Notes under the pieces: generated by a model
The model's database searches: none
What the model was told of the DNA's origin: nothing
Seen by the model: the letters and a program-made list of their open reading frames with translations, nothing else
Program-made: the position numbers and the translations under genes
Source: Christensenella sp. UBA7588
GTDB taxonomy: Bacteria; Bacillota; Clostridia; Christensenellales; CAG-917
Assembly: GCA_002478945.1 (NCBI GenBank)
Contig: DLKM01000015.1
Location: 3,503-21,635, forward strand
Direction of reading: 5' to 3'
Length of the DNA: 18,133 bases
Part shown: positions 7,887 through 15,108 of the stretch, one piece after another
Layout: every line of letters starts with the position of its first letter
How positions within the stretch are numbered: the stretch's first letter is position 1

Positions 7887-8297
7887 ATGATTAAATTTAT
7901 TACCGGAGCAAAAGGCACAGGCAAAACCAAAAATATCATCGATATGGCAAACGACAACATCGATACCGCAAAAGGCGACATCGTATTTGTGACCGATACG
8001 GACAGATATATGTATTCTTTGCGTTATCAAGTTAGAGTCGTCAACGCCAAACAACTCAAAAAAGGCGACGCACCCGTCAGCGAGGAAGCACTCATCGGCT
8101 TCATCAAAGGCTTGCTTGCGGGCAATCACGATATAGAAACGCTTTACATCGACGGCGCGCACAGAATGCTGGGCAAGACCGTACACGAGATGAAAGACTT
8201 TTTCGACGATATTCGCGAAGTGGCAAAAGACACGAATACGCAATTCGTCATTACTGTCAGCGAGGACGAGGACAATCTTCCGGACTTTGTTCGTTGA
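7887..8297 (+). CDS. Small P-loop ATP-binding protein of unknown role
   Basis: A 136-residue soluble protein. The start is ATG 7887, with GGAGG at 7877-7881 five bases upstream. Walker A is GAKGTGKT at residues 7-14, directly after a first beta strand, and a Walker-B-like LYIDGAH follows in the second half, so an ATP- or GTP-binding fold is supported. There is no helicase, kinase or AAA signature that would define an activity. Similar clostridial proteins are often annotated as twitching-motility PilT proteins, but the length and the absence of the PilT His and Asp boxes argue against a pilus motor. It heads a unit with the threonine-synthase-like gene (12 bases on) and trpS. Confidence 0.75.
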   Translation: MIKFITGAKGTGKTKNIIDMANDNIDTAKGDIVFVTDTDRYMYSLRYQVRVVNAKQLKKGDAPVSEEALIGFIKGLLAGNHDIETLYIDGAHRMLGKTVHEMKDFFDDIREVAKDTNTQFVITVSEDEDNLPDFVR

Positions 8298-8309
8298 CGA
8301 AGGAGTTTT

Positions 8310-9800
8310 ATGAAATACACCTGCACCAGAAATTCCAAAATCGAAATTTCTGCAAGCGAGGCTATCGTAAAAGGAATATCGGATGACGGCGGACTTTTCG
8401 TTCCGTCGTCATTCCCGATTTTTAGCCTTGACGATATAAAGTCGCTTATCAATCTCGACTATACGAGCAGATACGCAAAAATAATGTCGTCGTTGCTTGA
8501 CGAGTTTTCGTACGAGGAGCTTTTCGATTACGCAAATAAGGCTTATTCGCAATTCGACGGGGACGTTTGTCCGCTCGTTAAAGTCGAGGACGGTCTTTAT
8601 ATGGCGGAATTGTGGCACGGACCGACTTGCTCTTGCGAGGACGTGTCTTTGGCGACTTTCCCGTATTTGCTTCGCGCAAGTAAGAAAAAACTTTCGCGCG
8701 AGGACGGCTCTTTGGCGTTGATTGCCACGAGCGGAGACGACGGAGTTGCCGCAATGGAGAGTTTTCGGGACTTCGAGGGTGCAAGCGTAGCGGCGTTTTA
8801 TCCGTCAGATTTGACGGGGATTCAACGCGGTCAGATTGTCACGCACGACGCTAAAAACGCATACGCGTACGGAGTGAGAGACGAGTACGACGGTATAAGG
8901 TCGAGACTCGAGCGAGTTCTTTGCGACGAGGACGTCGCAAAGGCTTTGAAAGAGCGCGGCTTGTCGGCGGCTGTCGCAAACAGCGCAAACTGGGGCGTGC
9001 TTGCCCCCAAAATCGTTTTTTATTTTTCATCCTATTGCGACCTTGTCGCAAGTGACGAGATAACTTTGGGAGACAAAGTGAACTTTGTTATCCCGACGGG
9101 CAGCTTCGCTACGGCGATTGCAGGATATTACGCTTATCGTATGGGATTGCCAGTAAACGAGTTTATCGTCGCAACGAACGCAAACAACATTCTCGTCGAT
9201 TTTTTCAACGACGGAGAGTTTGACGTAAAGAGAGATTTATTCAAGACTTCGTCTCCTTCTATGGACGTTCTTATGCCGTGCGAACTGGAAAGGTACATTT
9301 TCGAGATTACGGACAGGGACGACGAGGAGATGACGAAAGTGCTGGAAAGTCTGAAAAAAGACGGCAGATTCGCTCTCGACAAAGACTCGGTGCGTGCAGA
9401 CGTATTCGAGGCAGGTTGGGCGGACGAGGAGGACACGAAGAACGCAATCGAAACGTTCTTTGACCTTGACGACTACATTATGGACACGCATACCGCAGTT
9501 GCCGCAAGCGTATATAACGATTATTCTTGCGAAACCGACGACGAAACGCCCACGGTAGTTTTCTCCACGGCAAACCCGTACAAGTTCTCTCAAAGCGTTT
9601 TGAACGCGTTGGGAAGCAGAGAAAAGGACGTTTATAAGTCCGTTGTCAAACTTTACAACCTCACGGCGCTCGATTGCCCGCAATGCATCGTCGACGTCGA
9701 AGAAAACGACGAAATTCACACCGAAATCATCGAGCGGAACGAGATGAAAAAAGCAGTTCTCGATACCGCCGACGTTATAGAAAACAAAACGGAAAAATAA
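8310..9800 (+). CDS. Threonine synthase homologue lacking the PLP-binding lysine (probable pseudoenzyme)
   Basis: A full-length 496-residue member of the threonine synthase (ThrC) family. The start is ATG 8310, after AAGGAG at 8300-8305. The N-terminus (SASEAIVKGISDDGGLFVP), LWHGPT, NSANWG, SSPSMD and DTHTAV match family landmarks. Where active enzymes have AFKD, with the lysine that forms the Schiff base to pyridoxal phosphate, this protein reads CSCED, placing glutamate at residue 110. Other PLP-site elements have also drifted: TSGDTG is TSGDDG (141-145), and the phosphate-loop-type TGNFGN is TGSFAT (263-268). The frame is intact over its whole length, so it seems to be kept under selection rather than decaying. 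The homology is clear. Loss of threonine synthesis activity is inferred from the residues. A true thrC may lie elsewhere in the genome. Confidence 0.85.
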   Translation: MKYTCTRNSKIEISASEAIVKGISDDGGLFVPSSFPIFSLDDIKSLINLDYTSRYAKIMSSLLDEFSYEELFDYANKAYSQFDGDVCPLVKVEDGLYMAELWHGPTCSCEDVSLATFPYLLRASKKKLSREDGSLALIATSGDDGVAAMESFRDFEGASVAAFYPSDLTGIQRGQIVTHDAKNAYAYGVRDEYDGIRSRLERVLCDEDVAKALKERGLSAAVANSANWGVLAPKIVFYFSSYCDLVASDEITLGDKVNFVIPTGSFATAIAGYYAYRMGLPVNEFIVATNANNILVDFFNDGEFDVKRDLFKTSSPSMDVLMPCELERYIFEITDRDDEEMTKVLESLKKDGRFALDKDSVRADVFEAGWADEEDTKNAIETFFDLDDYIMDTHTAVAASVYNDYSCETDDETPTVVFSTANPYKFSQSVLNALGSREKDVYKSVVKLYNLTALDCPQCIVDVEENDEIHTEIIERNEMKKAVLDTADVIENKTEK

Positions 9801-9802
9801 GT

Positions 9803-10804
9803 ATGGAAAACAATAATACGAAAATAGTTTACAGCGCACTCAAGCCGACGGGAGATTTGCAACTCGGCAACTACATCGGCGCGCTCAAAAATATGGTCAA
9901 ACTTCAGGACGAGCATAAGTGCATTTATACGGTTGCGGATATGCACGCAATCACGGTCGACAACGTTCCTGCGGACTTGCGCCGTCGCACTTACGATTTT
10001 ATGGCAATATTCCTTGCAATCGGTCTCGACCCGCAAAAGAGCATTCTCTTTGTGCAATCGCAAGTGCCTCAACACGCCGAACTCGCGTGGGTTCTCAACT
10101 GCAACACTCAATTCGGAGAGGCAAGCAGAATGACTCAATTCAAGGAAAAGAGCCAAAAAGCACCCGAAAACGTCAATTTGGGATTGTTTACCTATCCCAC
10201 GCTTATGGCGGCGGATATTTTGCTTTATCAGGCGGACCTCGTGCCGATAGGCAAGGACCAAAAACAGCATCTCGAGCTTGCAAGAGACATTGCGCAACGT
10301 TTCAATTCCAAGTATTCGCCGACTTTCGTAGTCCCCGACGGTATTTTCCCGACGGTAGGCGCAAAGATTTTCAATCTCCTCGACCCGACTACCAAAATGG
10401 GCAAGACGGACGACAATACCAACGGCGTTATTCATCTTTTGGACGACCCCGATACGATTATGCGCAAGTTCAAGAGGGCGGTTACGGACTGCGACGATAA
10501 AATCGTGCTTTCCGACGACAAACCCGGAATAAGCAACCTCATTACGATTTATTCCGTCATAACCGACACGCCCGTGGACAAGGTTCAAGACGTGTTTTCA
10601 GGTGCGTCTTATGCGGATTTCAAGACAAAAGTGGGCGAAGCGGTCGTCGAGTATCTGCGTCCTATCCAAGAAAAGCACGCATACTATATGCAACACAAAG
10701 ACTATCTCGAGGACGTTATGAGAAACGGCGCGCAAGAAGCAATGCGCATCGCAAACAAAACGCTGTCCAAAGTCTATAGAAAAGTCGGCTTCGTGCAAGC
10801 GTGA
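9803..10804 (+). CDS. trpS: Tryptophanyl-tRNA synthetase
   Basis: A class I aminoacyl-tRNA synthetase that charges tRNA-Trp, 333 residues, the usual length for the bacterial enzyme. The start is ATG 9803, two bases after the upstream stop; a longer in-frame extension only covers the previous gene and is rejected. The HIGH-equivalent is PTGDLQLGNYIGALK from residue 15, and GKDQKQHLELARDIAQRFN is the tryptophan-enzyme hallmark. The KMSKS loop reads KMGKT (198-202), a permitted but less common form. There is no T-box leader: the gap to the thrC-like gene is two bases, so the gene is read as part of that operon. Confidence 0.95.
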   Translation: MENNNTKIVYSALKPTGDLQLGNYIGALKNMVKLQDEHKCIYTVADMHAITVDNVPADLRRRTYDFMAIFLAIGLDPQKSILFVQSQVPQHAELAWVLNCNTQFGEASRMTQFKEKSQKAPENVNLGLFTYPTLMAADILLYQADLVPIGKDQKQHLELARDIAQRFNSKYSPTFVVPDGIFPTVGAKIFNLLDPTTKMGKTDDNTNGVIHLLDDPDTIMRKFKRAVTDCDDKIVLSDDKPGISNLITIYSVITDTPVDKVQDVFSGASYADFKTKVGEAVVEYLRPIQEKHAYYMQHKDYLEDVMRNGAQEAMRIANKTLSKVYRKVGFVQA

Positions 10805-10856
10805 TTTTAACGAGGTTTTAATAATATCGCAATAAGATAATAATCGAGGCAATAAT

Positions 10857-11717
10857 ATGTTTGGATACGTCATACCCGATAAACAGAATATGTATATCAA
10901 AGATTTCAACGTATTTCAGGCGTTTTATTGCGGACTTTGCAAAACCCTCGGCGAGACAGGCTCGCAGATAACGAGGCTTTGCACCAACTACGACGTCACG
11001 TTCTACAACGTTCTTTTGCATTCGCTTGCAAAAAAAGAAGTAAAGTTTCAGCGCAAACTGTGCGTGTACAACGGCAAGAAAAAAGTGGTGGTAACCACTG
11101 ACGAATTGTCTAAAAAAATGGCGGATATTGCCGTTTTGCTCGTCTACTATAATGCAGAGGACGACGTTACCGACGGCAAAAAATCGCGCATTCTTATAAA
11201 GTGGAGGCTTGCGCTCCGCAAGGCAAAAGCCGCCAAACGATTGCCCGAAATCGACAAGTTGATGAAGAACAGTTTTGCGTCTCTCAACGCGCTCGAAAAA
11301 GAAAAGTGCGACAGTATCGACAGGGTGGCGGACACGTTTGCCTCGCTTATGAGAGACATCACTCGCACGCTTATTAAAACGGACGATACGATTGACACGT
11401 TCACATACAATCTCGGCAGACTCGTGTATTTGCTCGACGCTGTCGACGACGTAGAGAAAGACCAAAAGAAAAAGAGATACAATCCTCTTTTGCTCAATTA
11501 CGGCGAATGCGCAAATAAAGCGGATTATCTTGCCAAAAACGCAGATGAACTGTCTTTTTTGCTCAATTCTACTTACAATAAGATGGTTGCAAGCTACAAC
11601 GATATGGATATAGAGTTGTATGAAGGCGTGCTTTCAAACACCGTATATCTGGGCATAAAAATGCAAATGGAGCGACTGCTCAAAGGAGAAGATAAATGCC
11701 GATTAACCCGTTTGTAA
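10857..11717 (+). CDS. DUF5685 family protein
   Basis: A 286-residue protein recognised as DUF5685 from its N-terminus: MFGYVIPDK, then VFQAFYCGLCKTLGE and a TNYDVTF motif. The function is unknown. C32 and C35 of the CGLCK motif could bind a metal or take part in redox chemistry; this is inference. The rest is largely helical and charged, with LGRLVYLLDAVDDVEKD near residue 195 resembling an all-alpha, acidic-motif region. The start is ATG 10857, with GAGG at 10845-10848. The gene overlaps the next one by 22 bases in a different frame, which indicates tight coupling of the two products. Confidence 0.85.
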   Translation: MFGYVIPDKQNMYIKDFNVFQAFYCGLCKTLGETGSQITRLCTNYDVTFYNVLLHSLAKKEVKFQRKLCVYNGKKKVVVTTDELSKKMADIAVLLVYYNAEDDVTDGKKSRILIKWRLALRKAKAAKRLPEIDKLMKNSFASLNALEKEKCDSIDRVADTFASLMRDITRTLIKTDDTIDTFTYNLGRLVYLLDAVDDVEKDQKKKRYNPLLLNYGECANKADYLAKNADELSFLLNSTYNKMVASYNDMDIELYEGVLSNTVYLGIKMQMERLLKGEDKCRLTRL

Positions 11718-12337
11718 TTCTCGGTATAGACCAAAACGCCTCTCAAAGCGAAATCCTCGAAGCGTACAAAGCAAAACGAGCCGAGTATCAACAGCACGTT
11801 TTCGACGAGGGCGAGGCAGGCGCGCAAGCCGCTCGTATGCTCGAGCAACTCGACAATGCTTACCAACAGGCAATGGAGACCGCTCAGGAATGCTCCGAAG
11901 TTTCGGGAGAAGGCGAGTCCGTATACGACGGCGTAAAGCAAGCCATTCGCAACAAGGACGTCGACACCGCTCAAAAGGAACTCGACAAAATGTCCTACAG
12001 AGGCGCGGAGTGGCACTATTATCAGTCCATAGTTTTTTATGAGAAGAATTGGCTCAACGACAGCAAGAAGCAACTCGAACTTGCTCTTGAAATGGAGCCT
12101 TCAAATCAAAAATACTCCCGTGCGCTTGAGAATCTGAAAAAGAAAATCGACGGTTCGCGTCCGTTTTCAAACGACGAATCCAAGACCTCGCGTTCTCAAA
12201 ATTCCACGCATACACATCGCACCTATTCCCAACGCGACTCCGACGTTGCCGACGGAATGTGCGCCGCGTGTCAGGCACTTTGGTGTGCGGATTGTTGTTG
12301 TGAGTGTATGGGTGGAGACCTTATTCGCTGCTGCTGA
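11696..12337 (+). CDS. J-domain-like protein without HPD, with a cysteine-rich C-terminus
   Basis: A 213-residue protein starting at ATG 11696, inside the end of the DUF5685 gene; AAAGGAG at 11682-11688 supports this start. Residues 4-60 look like a J domain (NPFVILGIDQNASQSEILEAY), but the HPD tripeptide that stimulates Hsp70 is absent: the loop reads YQQHVFDEG at 31-39. Residues 100-145 resemble a TPR-like helical pair (WHYYQSIVFYEKNWLNDSKK). A serine-rich linker leads to a tail with nine cysteines among the last 25 residues (189, 192, 197, 200-202, 204, 212, 213), ending in CMGGDLIRCC. The tail could bind metal or be lipidated. A classical DnaJ cochaperone role is unlikely without HPD. Its partner is presumably the DUF5685 protein. 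Confidence 0.8.
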   Translation: MPINPFVILGIDQNASQSEILEAYKAKRAEYQQHVFDEGEAGAQAARMLEQLDNAYQQAMETAQECSEVSGEGESVYDGVKQAIRNKDVDTAQKELDKMSYRGAEWHYYQSIVFYEKNWLNDSKKQLELALEMEPSNQKYSRALENLKKKIDGSRPFSNDESKTSRSQNSTHTHRTYSQRDSDVADGMCAACQALWCADCCCECMGGDLIRCC

Positions 12338-12632
12338 TTATTGCGCCGAATGCTAAACACGCGTCACTTATCTCTTTGAGATAACTTGACGCATATTTAG
12401 GCGCAAACGTCCTGCACAAAAGCAATCGGAGCATTGCTTTTGTGCGTAAGGTTTCGCAACCTTGAGGCGGCTCGGCGGTTGCTCAGACGGATAGTTGATG
12501 CTCACAACGACACTTCGTGGAGTTATAAACTACGGCTCCGCCTGTCTACGAGAGCCGTTTGGCGTGCATTGCACGCTACAATGGAATATTCCGCAATTAT
12601 TAATTATTAACTATTAATTATTAATTTCAAAA
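12338..12632. repeat. Intergenic cluster of hairpins and AT-rich heptad repeats
   Basis: There is no open frame in these 295 bases. A long imperfect hairpin spans 12341-12406 (TTGCGCC with GGCGCAA outside, GCGTCA with TGACGC, then TTATCTC with GAGATAA around a 3-base loop). A perfect 13-bp stem, GCACAAAAGCAAT at 12414-12426 with its complement at 12433-12445, follows at once, then AAGGTT/AACCTT (12448-12463). Further right are GCGTGC-ATT-GCACGC (12562-12576), GGAATATTCC (12583-12592) and an AT-rich stretch of ATTATTA-type heptads in mirror order (12595-12627). None has the T tract of a normal terminator. The layout suggests nested or decayed palindromic elements, or a structured RNA; the sequence alone does not decide. 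Confidence 0.5.
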
Positions 12633-13379
12633 ATGAAGCACAAAATATCCAGACAAGAAACCATATATGCCGTTGCACTCGCAGGCATCAGCGCTGCGGT
12701 GGCTTTGCTTATGGTTTGGCTCGGCGTCGTCGTGCGTTTCAGCACGGTGGCGTTTTTTGTTGCCGCAAGCATTGCGATTATGGTTCCTGCTTCTCAAAAG
12801 TATTATGTTTCGTCGATTTTCGCATACGTCGTTTCGGCGGGGTTGTCGTTTTTGGTGGCGGGAGACGTTTTTTCGGTAATGGGTTACGTCGTGTATTTCG
12901 GACCTATGGGAATAATCACGGCGGTTTTGTTCAATCACAAGAACAAGGTCAAATGGTGGATTGCGTTGCTCGTCAAAGTCGCATATATCAACGGCGCGCT
13001 CGCTATTTTGTATTTTTTGTGTCACAACGTCGTTATTGACGAATCGATTGCGGACAAATTGCAGTATTGGATGATTGCGCTTGTCGGCACGGTCTTGCTC
13101 GTTGCCATAGATTACGTGCTGCAATTTGTGTATTCGAGGGCAGGTATATTGCTGTCCAAAGCACTTCGCAAAAAGGGAACAAGCGCAAAGACGGTTGCAC
13201 AAGCAGACGACGAAGAAGATTCCGACGACGAACGCGGAGAAAGTCCGTTTGACGAGTTTGAACGCCAAAACGACGAAAAAGATTCGCAGAACGAAGCGAA
13301 AAACGCGGACGATTCTCAATCGGACGAATCGTCGGAACGTAACAGCGATTCGTCAAGCGACGACGATTCGCTCGGTTAA
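12633..13379 (+). CDS. Polytopic membrane protein with an acidic Ser/Asp/Glu-rich tail
   Basis: A 248-residue protein of unknown function. Residues 10-175 hold about five or six hydrophobic segments, with short loops and the conserved-looking FGPMGIITAVLFNHKNKVKWW in the middle. The arrangement resembles the small clostridial membrane proteins related to ECF-transporter S components, but no ligand motif was recognised. From about residue 188 the protein turns into a highly charged tail made largely of D, E, S, N and Q, presumably cytosolic and disordered. The start is ATG 12633. No Shine-Dalgarno sequence is present in the AT-rich leader, unlike almost every neighbour, so the start is less sure. 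Confidence 0.65.
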   Translation: MKHKISRQETIYAVALAGISAAVALLMVWLGVVVRFSTVAFFVAASIAIMVPASQKYYVSSIFAYVVSAGLSFLVAGDVFSVMGYVVYFGPMGIITAVLFNHKNKVKWWIALLVKVAYINGALAILYFLCHNVVIDESIADKLQYWMIALVGTVLLVAIDYVLQFVYSRAGILLSKALRKKGTSAKTVAQADDEEDSDDERGESPFDEFERQNDEKDSQNEAKNADDSQSDESSERNSDSSSDDDSLG

Positions 13380-13409
13380 GAGCGGCAAGTATATGTCGAG
13401 GATATGGTT

Positions 13410-14117
13410 ATGAAAAATAAGAAAGAAAATCCGTATAAAGTCGTAGGTTGGACGTGGTGGAACGATAGCGACTACAAGGACGCACCGCTTACCGACGACG
13501 TAATAGATGCCGTTGCGGACGAAATAAGAGAACACGACTATTCGTTCGGAGGAGATTCGCATCAAAACAAAAGCGGATGCGTACCCGTGCTTAATACCGC
13601 TCAAGCCGTGAGATGCAGTATGCGCGAGTGGGGCGGAATTATGGCAATCGCACATCTCGGAAAGTATCACGGCGTTCAAATGGGATATATGGGGTGGTAT
13701 ATGGATTGTTGCACCACGGTACATAATTATCCCGAAGAAAACGTAGACGAAAACTTGTTTACGCATCCTCATTATTTCAAAACCGGAACGACTCACAAAA
13801 GACACCAAGCCCTCTTGAACGAAGGCAAATGCATAGAAGTGCTTGCGACGTGGGACGAAGCGTCCAACCTTGGCGTAGGCGATTTCGGAGACTTGTTCGA
13901 TTTCGAGGGAGGAAACGAATGGGTGCGCGTCGAGATAAAAAACCTCACTCGTTTCGACAATCCGAAGGAATTTATCGAGAGCGATATATTCAAAAAGACG
14001 GACATAGCAAACCTTACGGGGTACGAATTGATGACGGCAATAAACAGCGCGAGAGTCAACGTTCCGATACACGCCGACGAGGGCGTAACGTGTATTGAAT
14101 ACGAAAGAATCGAATAA
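13410..14117 (+). CDS. Conserved-looking protein of unknown function
   Basis: A 235-residue soluble protein that I do not recognise. ATG 13410 is preferred over ATG 13404, since GAGG at 13398-13401 lies eight bases before 13410 but only two before 13404. It is rich in aromatic residues and histidine near the N-terminus and middle (VVGWTWWNDSDYKD, GYMGWYMDCCTTVHNY, THPHYFKTGTTHKRHQ) and acidic overall. It has no signal peptide or membrane segment. Its ordered mix of motifs suggests a folded enzyme or binding protein rather than a spurious frame. The gene begins 30 bases after the membrane-protein gene and ends just before a strong terminator, so the two may share a transcript. Confidence 0.6.
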   Translation: MKNKKENPYKVVGWTWWNDSDYKDAPLTDDVIDAVADEIREHDYSFGGDSHQNKSGCVPVLNTAQAVRCSMREWGGIMAIAHLGKYHGVQMGYMGWYMDCCTTVHNYPEENVDENLFTHPHYFKTGTTHKRHQALLNEGKCIEVLATWDEASNLGVGDFGDLFDFEGGNEWVRVEIKNLTRFDNPKEFIESDIFKKTDIANLTGYELMTAINSARVNVPIHADEGVTCIEYERIE

Positions 14118-14141
14118 AAATCAATAAAACATATTCAAATA

Positions 14142-14179
14142 AGAACGAGTGCGCCGAACACGGCGCACTCGTTCTCTTT
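14142..14179 (+). terminator. Strong intrinsic terminator, possibly bidirectional
   Basis: A perfect 15-bp GC-rich stem (AGAACGAGTGCGCCG at 14142-14156 with its complement at 14161-14175) around an AACA loop is followed by CTTTT. It lies 24 bases after the stop at 14117 and faces the 3' end of the - strand arsR-type gene. Confidence 0.85.
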
Positions 14180-14352
14180 TAGAAGGTATTTGCACAAAAC
14201 AGACGTTAAACGCTTATTTTTGTAGATAAAAAACATCGTTCGTGATTATTCGACGGATAACTGCGTTTATAACAGATACGAGCGCGGCAATCGTAATCGT
14301 ATCGACGTTCAACCTAAATACATTTGTTGTCAACGCATTTGCGTTAGGTAAA

Positions 14353-14390
14353 ACGGAGATGCCGCAAGACGTGTTTGCCTCGTTCTCCGT
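14353..14390 (-). terminator. Probable terminator of the ArsR-type gene
   Basis: Read on the - strand, ACGGAGA (14390-14384) pairs with TCTCCGT (14359-14353), followed by four T residues. The loop is 24 bases with some inner pairing. It starts five bases after the gene's stop. The stretch between it and the + strand terminator (14180-14349) holds no gene or structure I can support. Confidence 0.45.
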
Positions 14391-14394
14391 CTCG

Positions 14395-14727
14395 TTATAA
14401 ATCCAAAAAATCGACGCCTGCGAGAAGCACGTTTTCTATCTTTTTGTTTTTCAACGAATAGTAAATGATTTTCCCGTCGCGGCGTTGTTTTACGATGTCC
14501 GCCGCTCTTAAGAGTCGCAACTGATGCGAGCAAGTGGTTTGATTTATGCCGAGTATTCGGGATAAATCGCTCACGCACATTTCGCTTATGCACAGCGCGC
14601 AGATTATCTTCGCTCTCGTCGCGTCGCTGCAAGCCGAGAAAAATTCCGCAAGCGAGTGAAGTGTTGCGTTGCGAGGAATATAGTCTATTACGGTTTGTTC
14701 CGTTTCATAATCGAGTAGGTTTTCCAT
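14395..14727 (-). CDS. ArsR/SmtB-family winged-helix repressor
   Basis: A 110-residue transcriptional regulator on the - strand. ATG 14727 is chosen over an in-frame TTG at 14757. The ArsR fold is clear: FFSACSDATRAKIICAL, then SEMCVSDLSRILGINQTT with CSHQLRLLRAADIV as the recognition helix, and the wing RRDGKIIYYSLKN. Family members repress their own and neighbouring genes until a metal or other ligand releases them. The metal motif ELCVCDL is only partly kept (EMCVSDL, one cysteine at 51), but extra cysteines at 33, 43, 46 and 66 could form another site. There is no metal transporter beside it; the only nearby candidate target is the divergent small membrane gene. A TATAAT on the - strand (14739-14734) sits so close to the ATG that the message may be leaderless. 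Confidence 0.88.
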   Translation of the reverse strand: MENLLDYETEQTVIDYIPRNATLHSLAEFFSACSDATRAKIICALCISEMCVSDLSRILGINQTTCSHQLRLLRAADIVKQRRDGKIIYYSLKNKKIENVLLAGVDFLDL

Positions 14728-14819
14728 ATCCCGATTATACGACTCGTGCGCTCGCAAAAATTCGGTAACTTTGATGAATCGTGGCGCATATTGTGGTAAA
14801 AAGTCAAAGGAGACGAAAT

Positions 14820-15008
14820 ATGTTTGACGACAACTGGTTTTTGTTTTTGCTCATCATAATGATTGTGTTCATATCGGACGGAGATTTCTCGCAGAGGGAG
14901 ATTTGCGTTATGCTGGCAATACTTGCGGCTCTTGCGTTGACAAATTCCTCGTCGACGACCACGGCGAGTTCGACGGATACCGATTGCTATTGCAATCGCA
15001 GTATATAA
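14820..15008 (+). CDS. Small membrane protein, 62 residues
   Basis: A short gene supported by an excellent ribosome site, AAAGGAG at 14806-14812, seven bases before ATG 14820. The product has two hydrophobic segments, WFLFLLIIMIVFIS (residues 6-19) and ICVMLAILAALAL (near 27-39), then a Ser/Thr-rich tail ending in CYCNRSI. The function is unknown. It is divergent from the ArsR-type repressor, with 92 bases between the two starts, so it is a possible target of that repressor; this is an inference from arrangement. No recognisable -35/-10 pair was found in the gap for this gene. Confidence 0.65.
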   Translation: MFDDNWFLFLLIIMIVFISDGDFSQREICVMLAILAALALTNSSSTTTASSTDTDCYCNRSI

Positions 15009-15049
15009 AACGCAATTTGTCAATCGATTGAGATAGATTGAGATAGGCG

Positions 15050-15078
15050 TTGATTTTATCTCGTATTACTGCTAAAAT
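15050..15078 (+). promoter_or_regulatory. Probable sigma-A promoter for the phospholipase-like gene
   Basis: TTGATT (15050-15055), 17 bases, TAAAAT (15073-15078); a TATAAT at 15082-15087 overlaps downstream but lacks a well-spaced -35 box. Just upstream, GATTGAGATA is repeated in tandem (15026-15045), which might bind a regulator. Confidence 0.55.
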
Positions 15079-15108
15079 ATATATAATCAATCGCGCGGAG
15101 GCAGTAAT

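Noticed and set aside
7887..8297. PilT twitching-motility ATPase
   Set aside because: At 136 residues with only a Walker A and a Walker-B-like strand, it lacks the His and Asp boxes of PilT, and no pilus genes are near.
9801..9802. T-box or attenuator before trpS
   Set aside because: Only two bases separate the upstream stop from the trpS start, so there is no leader to hold one.
12595..12627. AT-rich heptads as a replication origin
   Set aside because: No DnaA-box-like TTATCCACA motifs were seen around it and no dnaA or dnaN gene is near.
12338..12632. CRISPR array or integron attC sites
   Set aside because: The repeats are different palindromes of unequal size with no constant repeat-spacer rhythm, and there are no cas or integrase genes.
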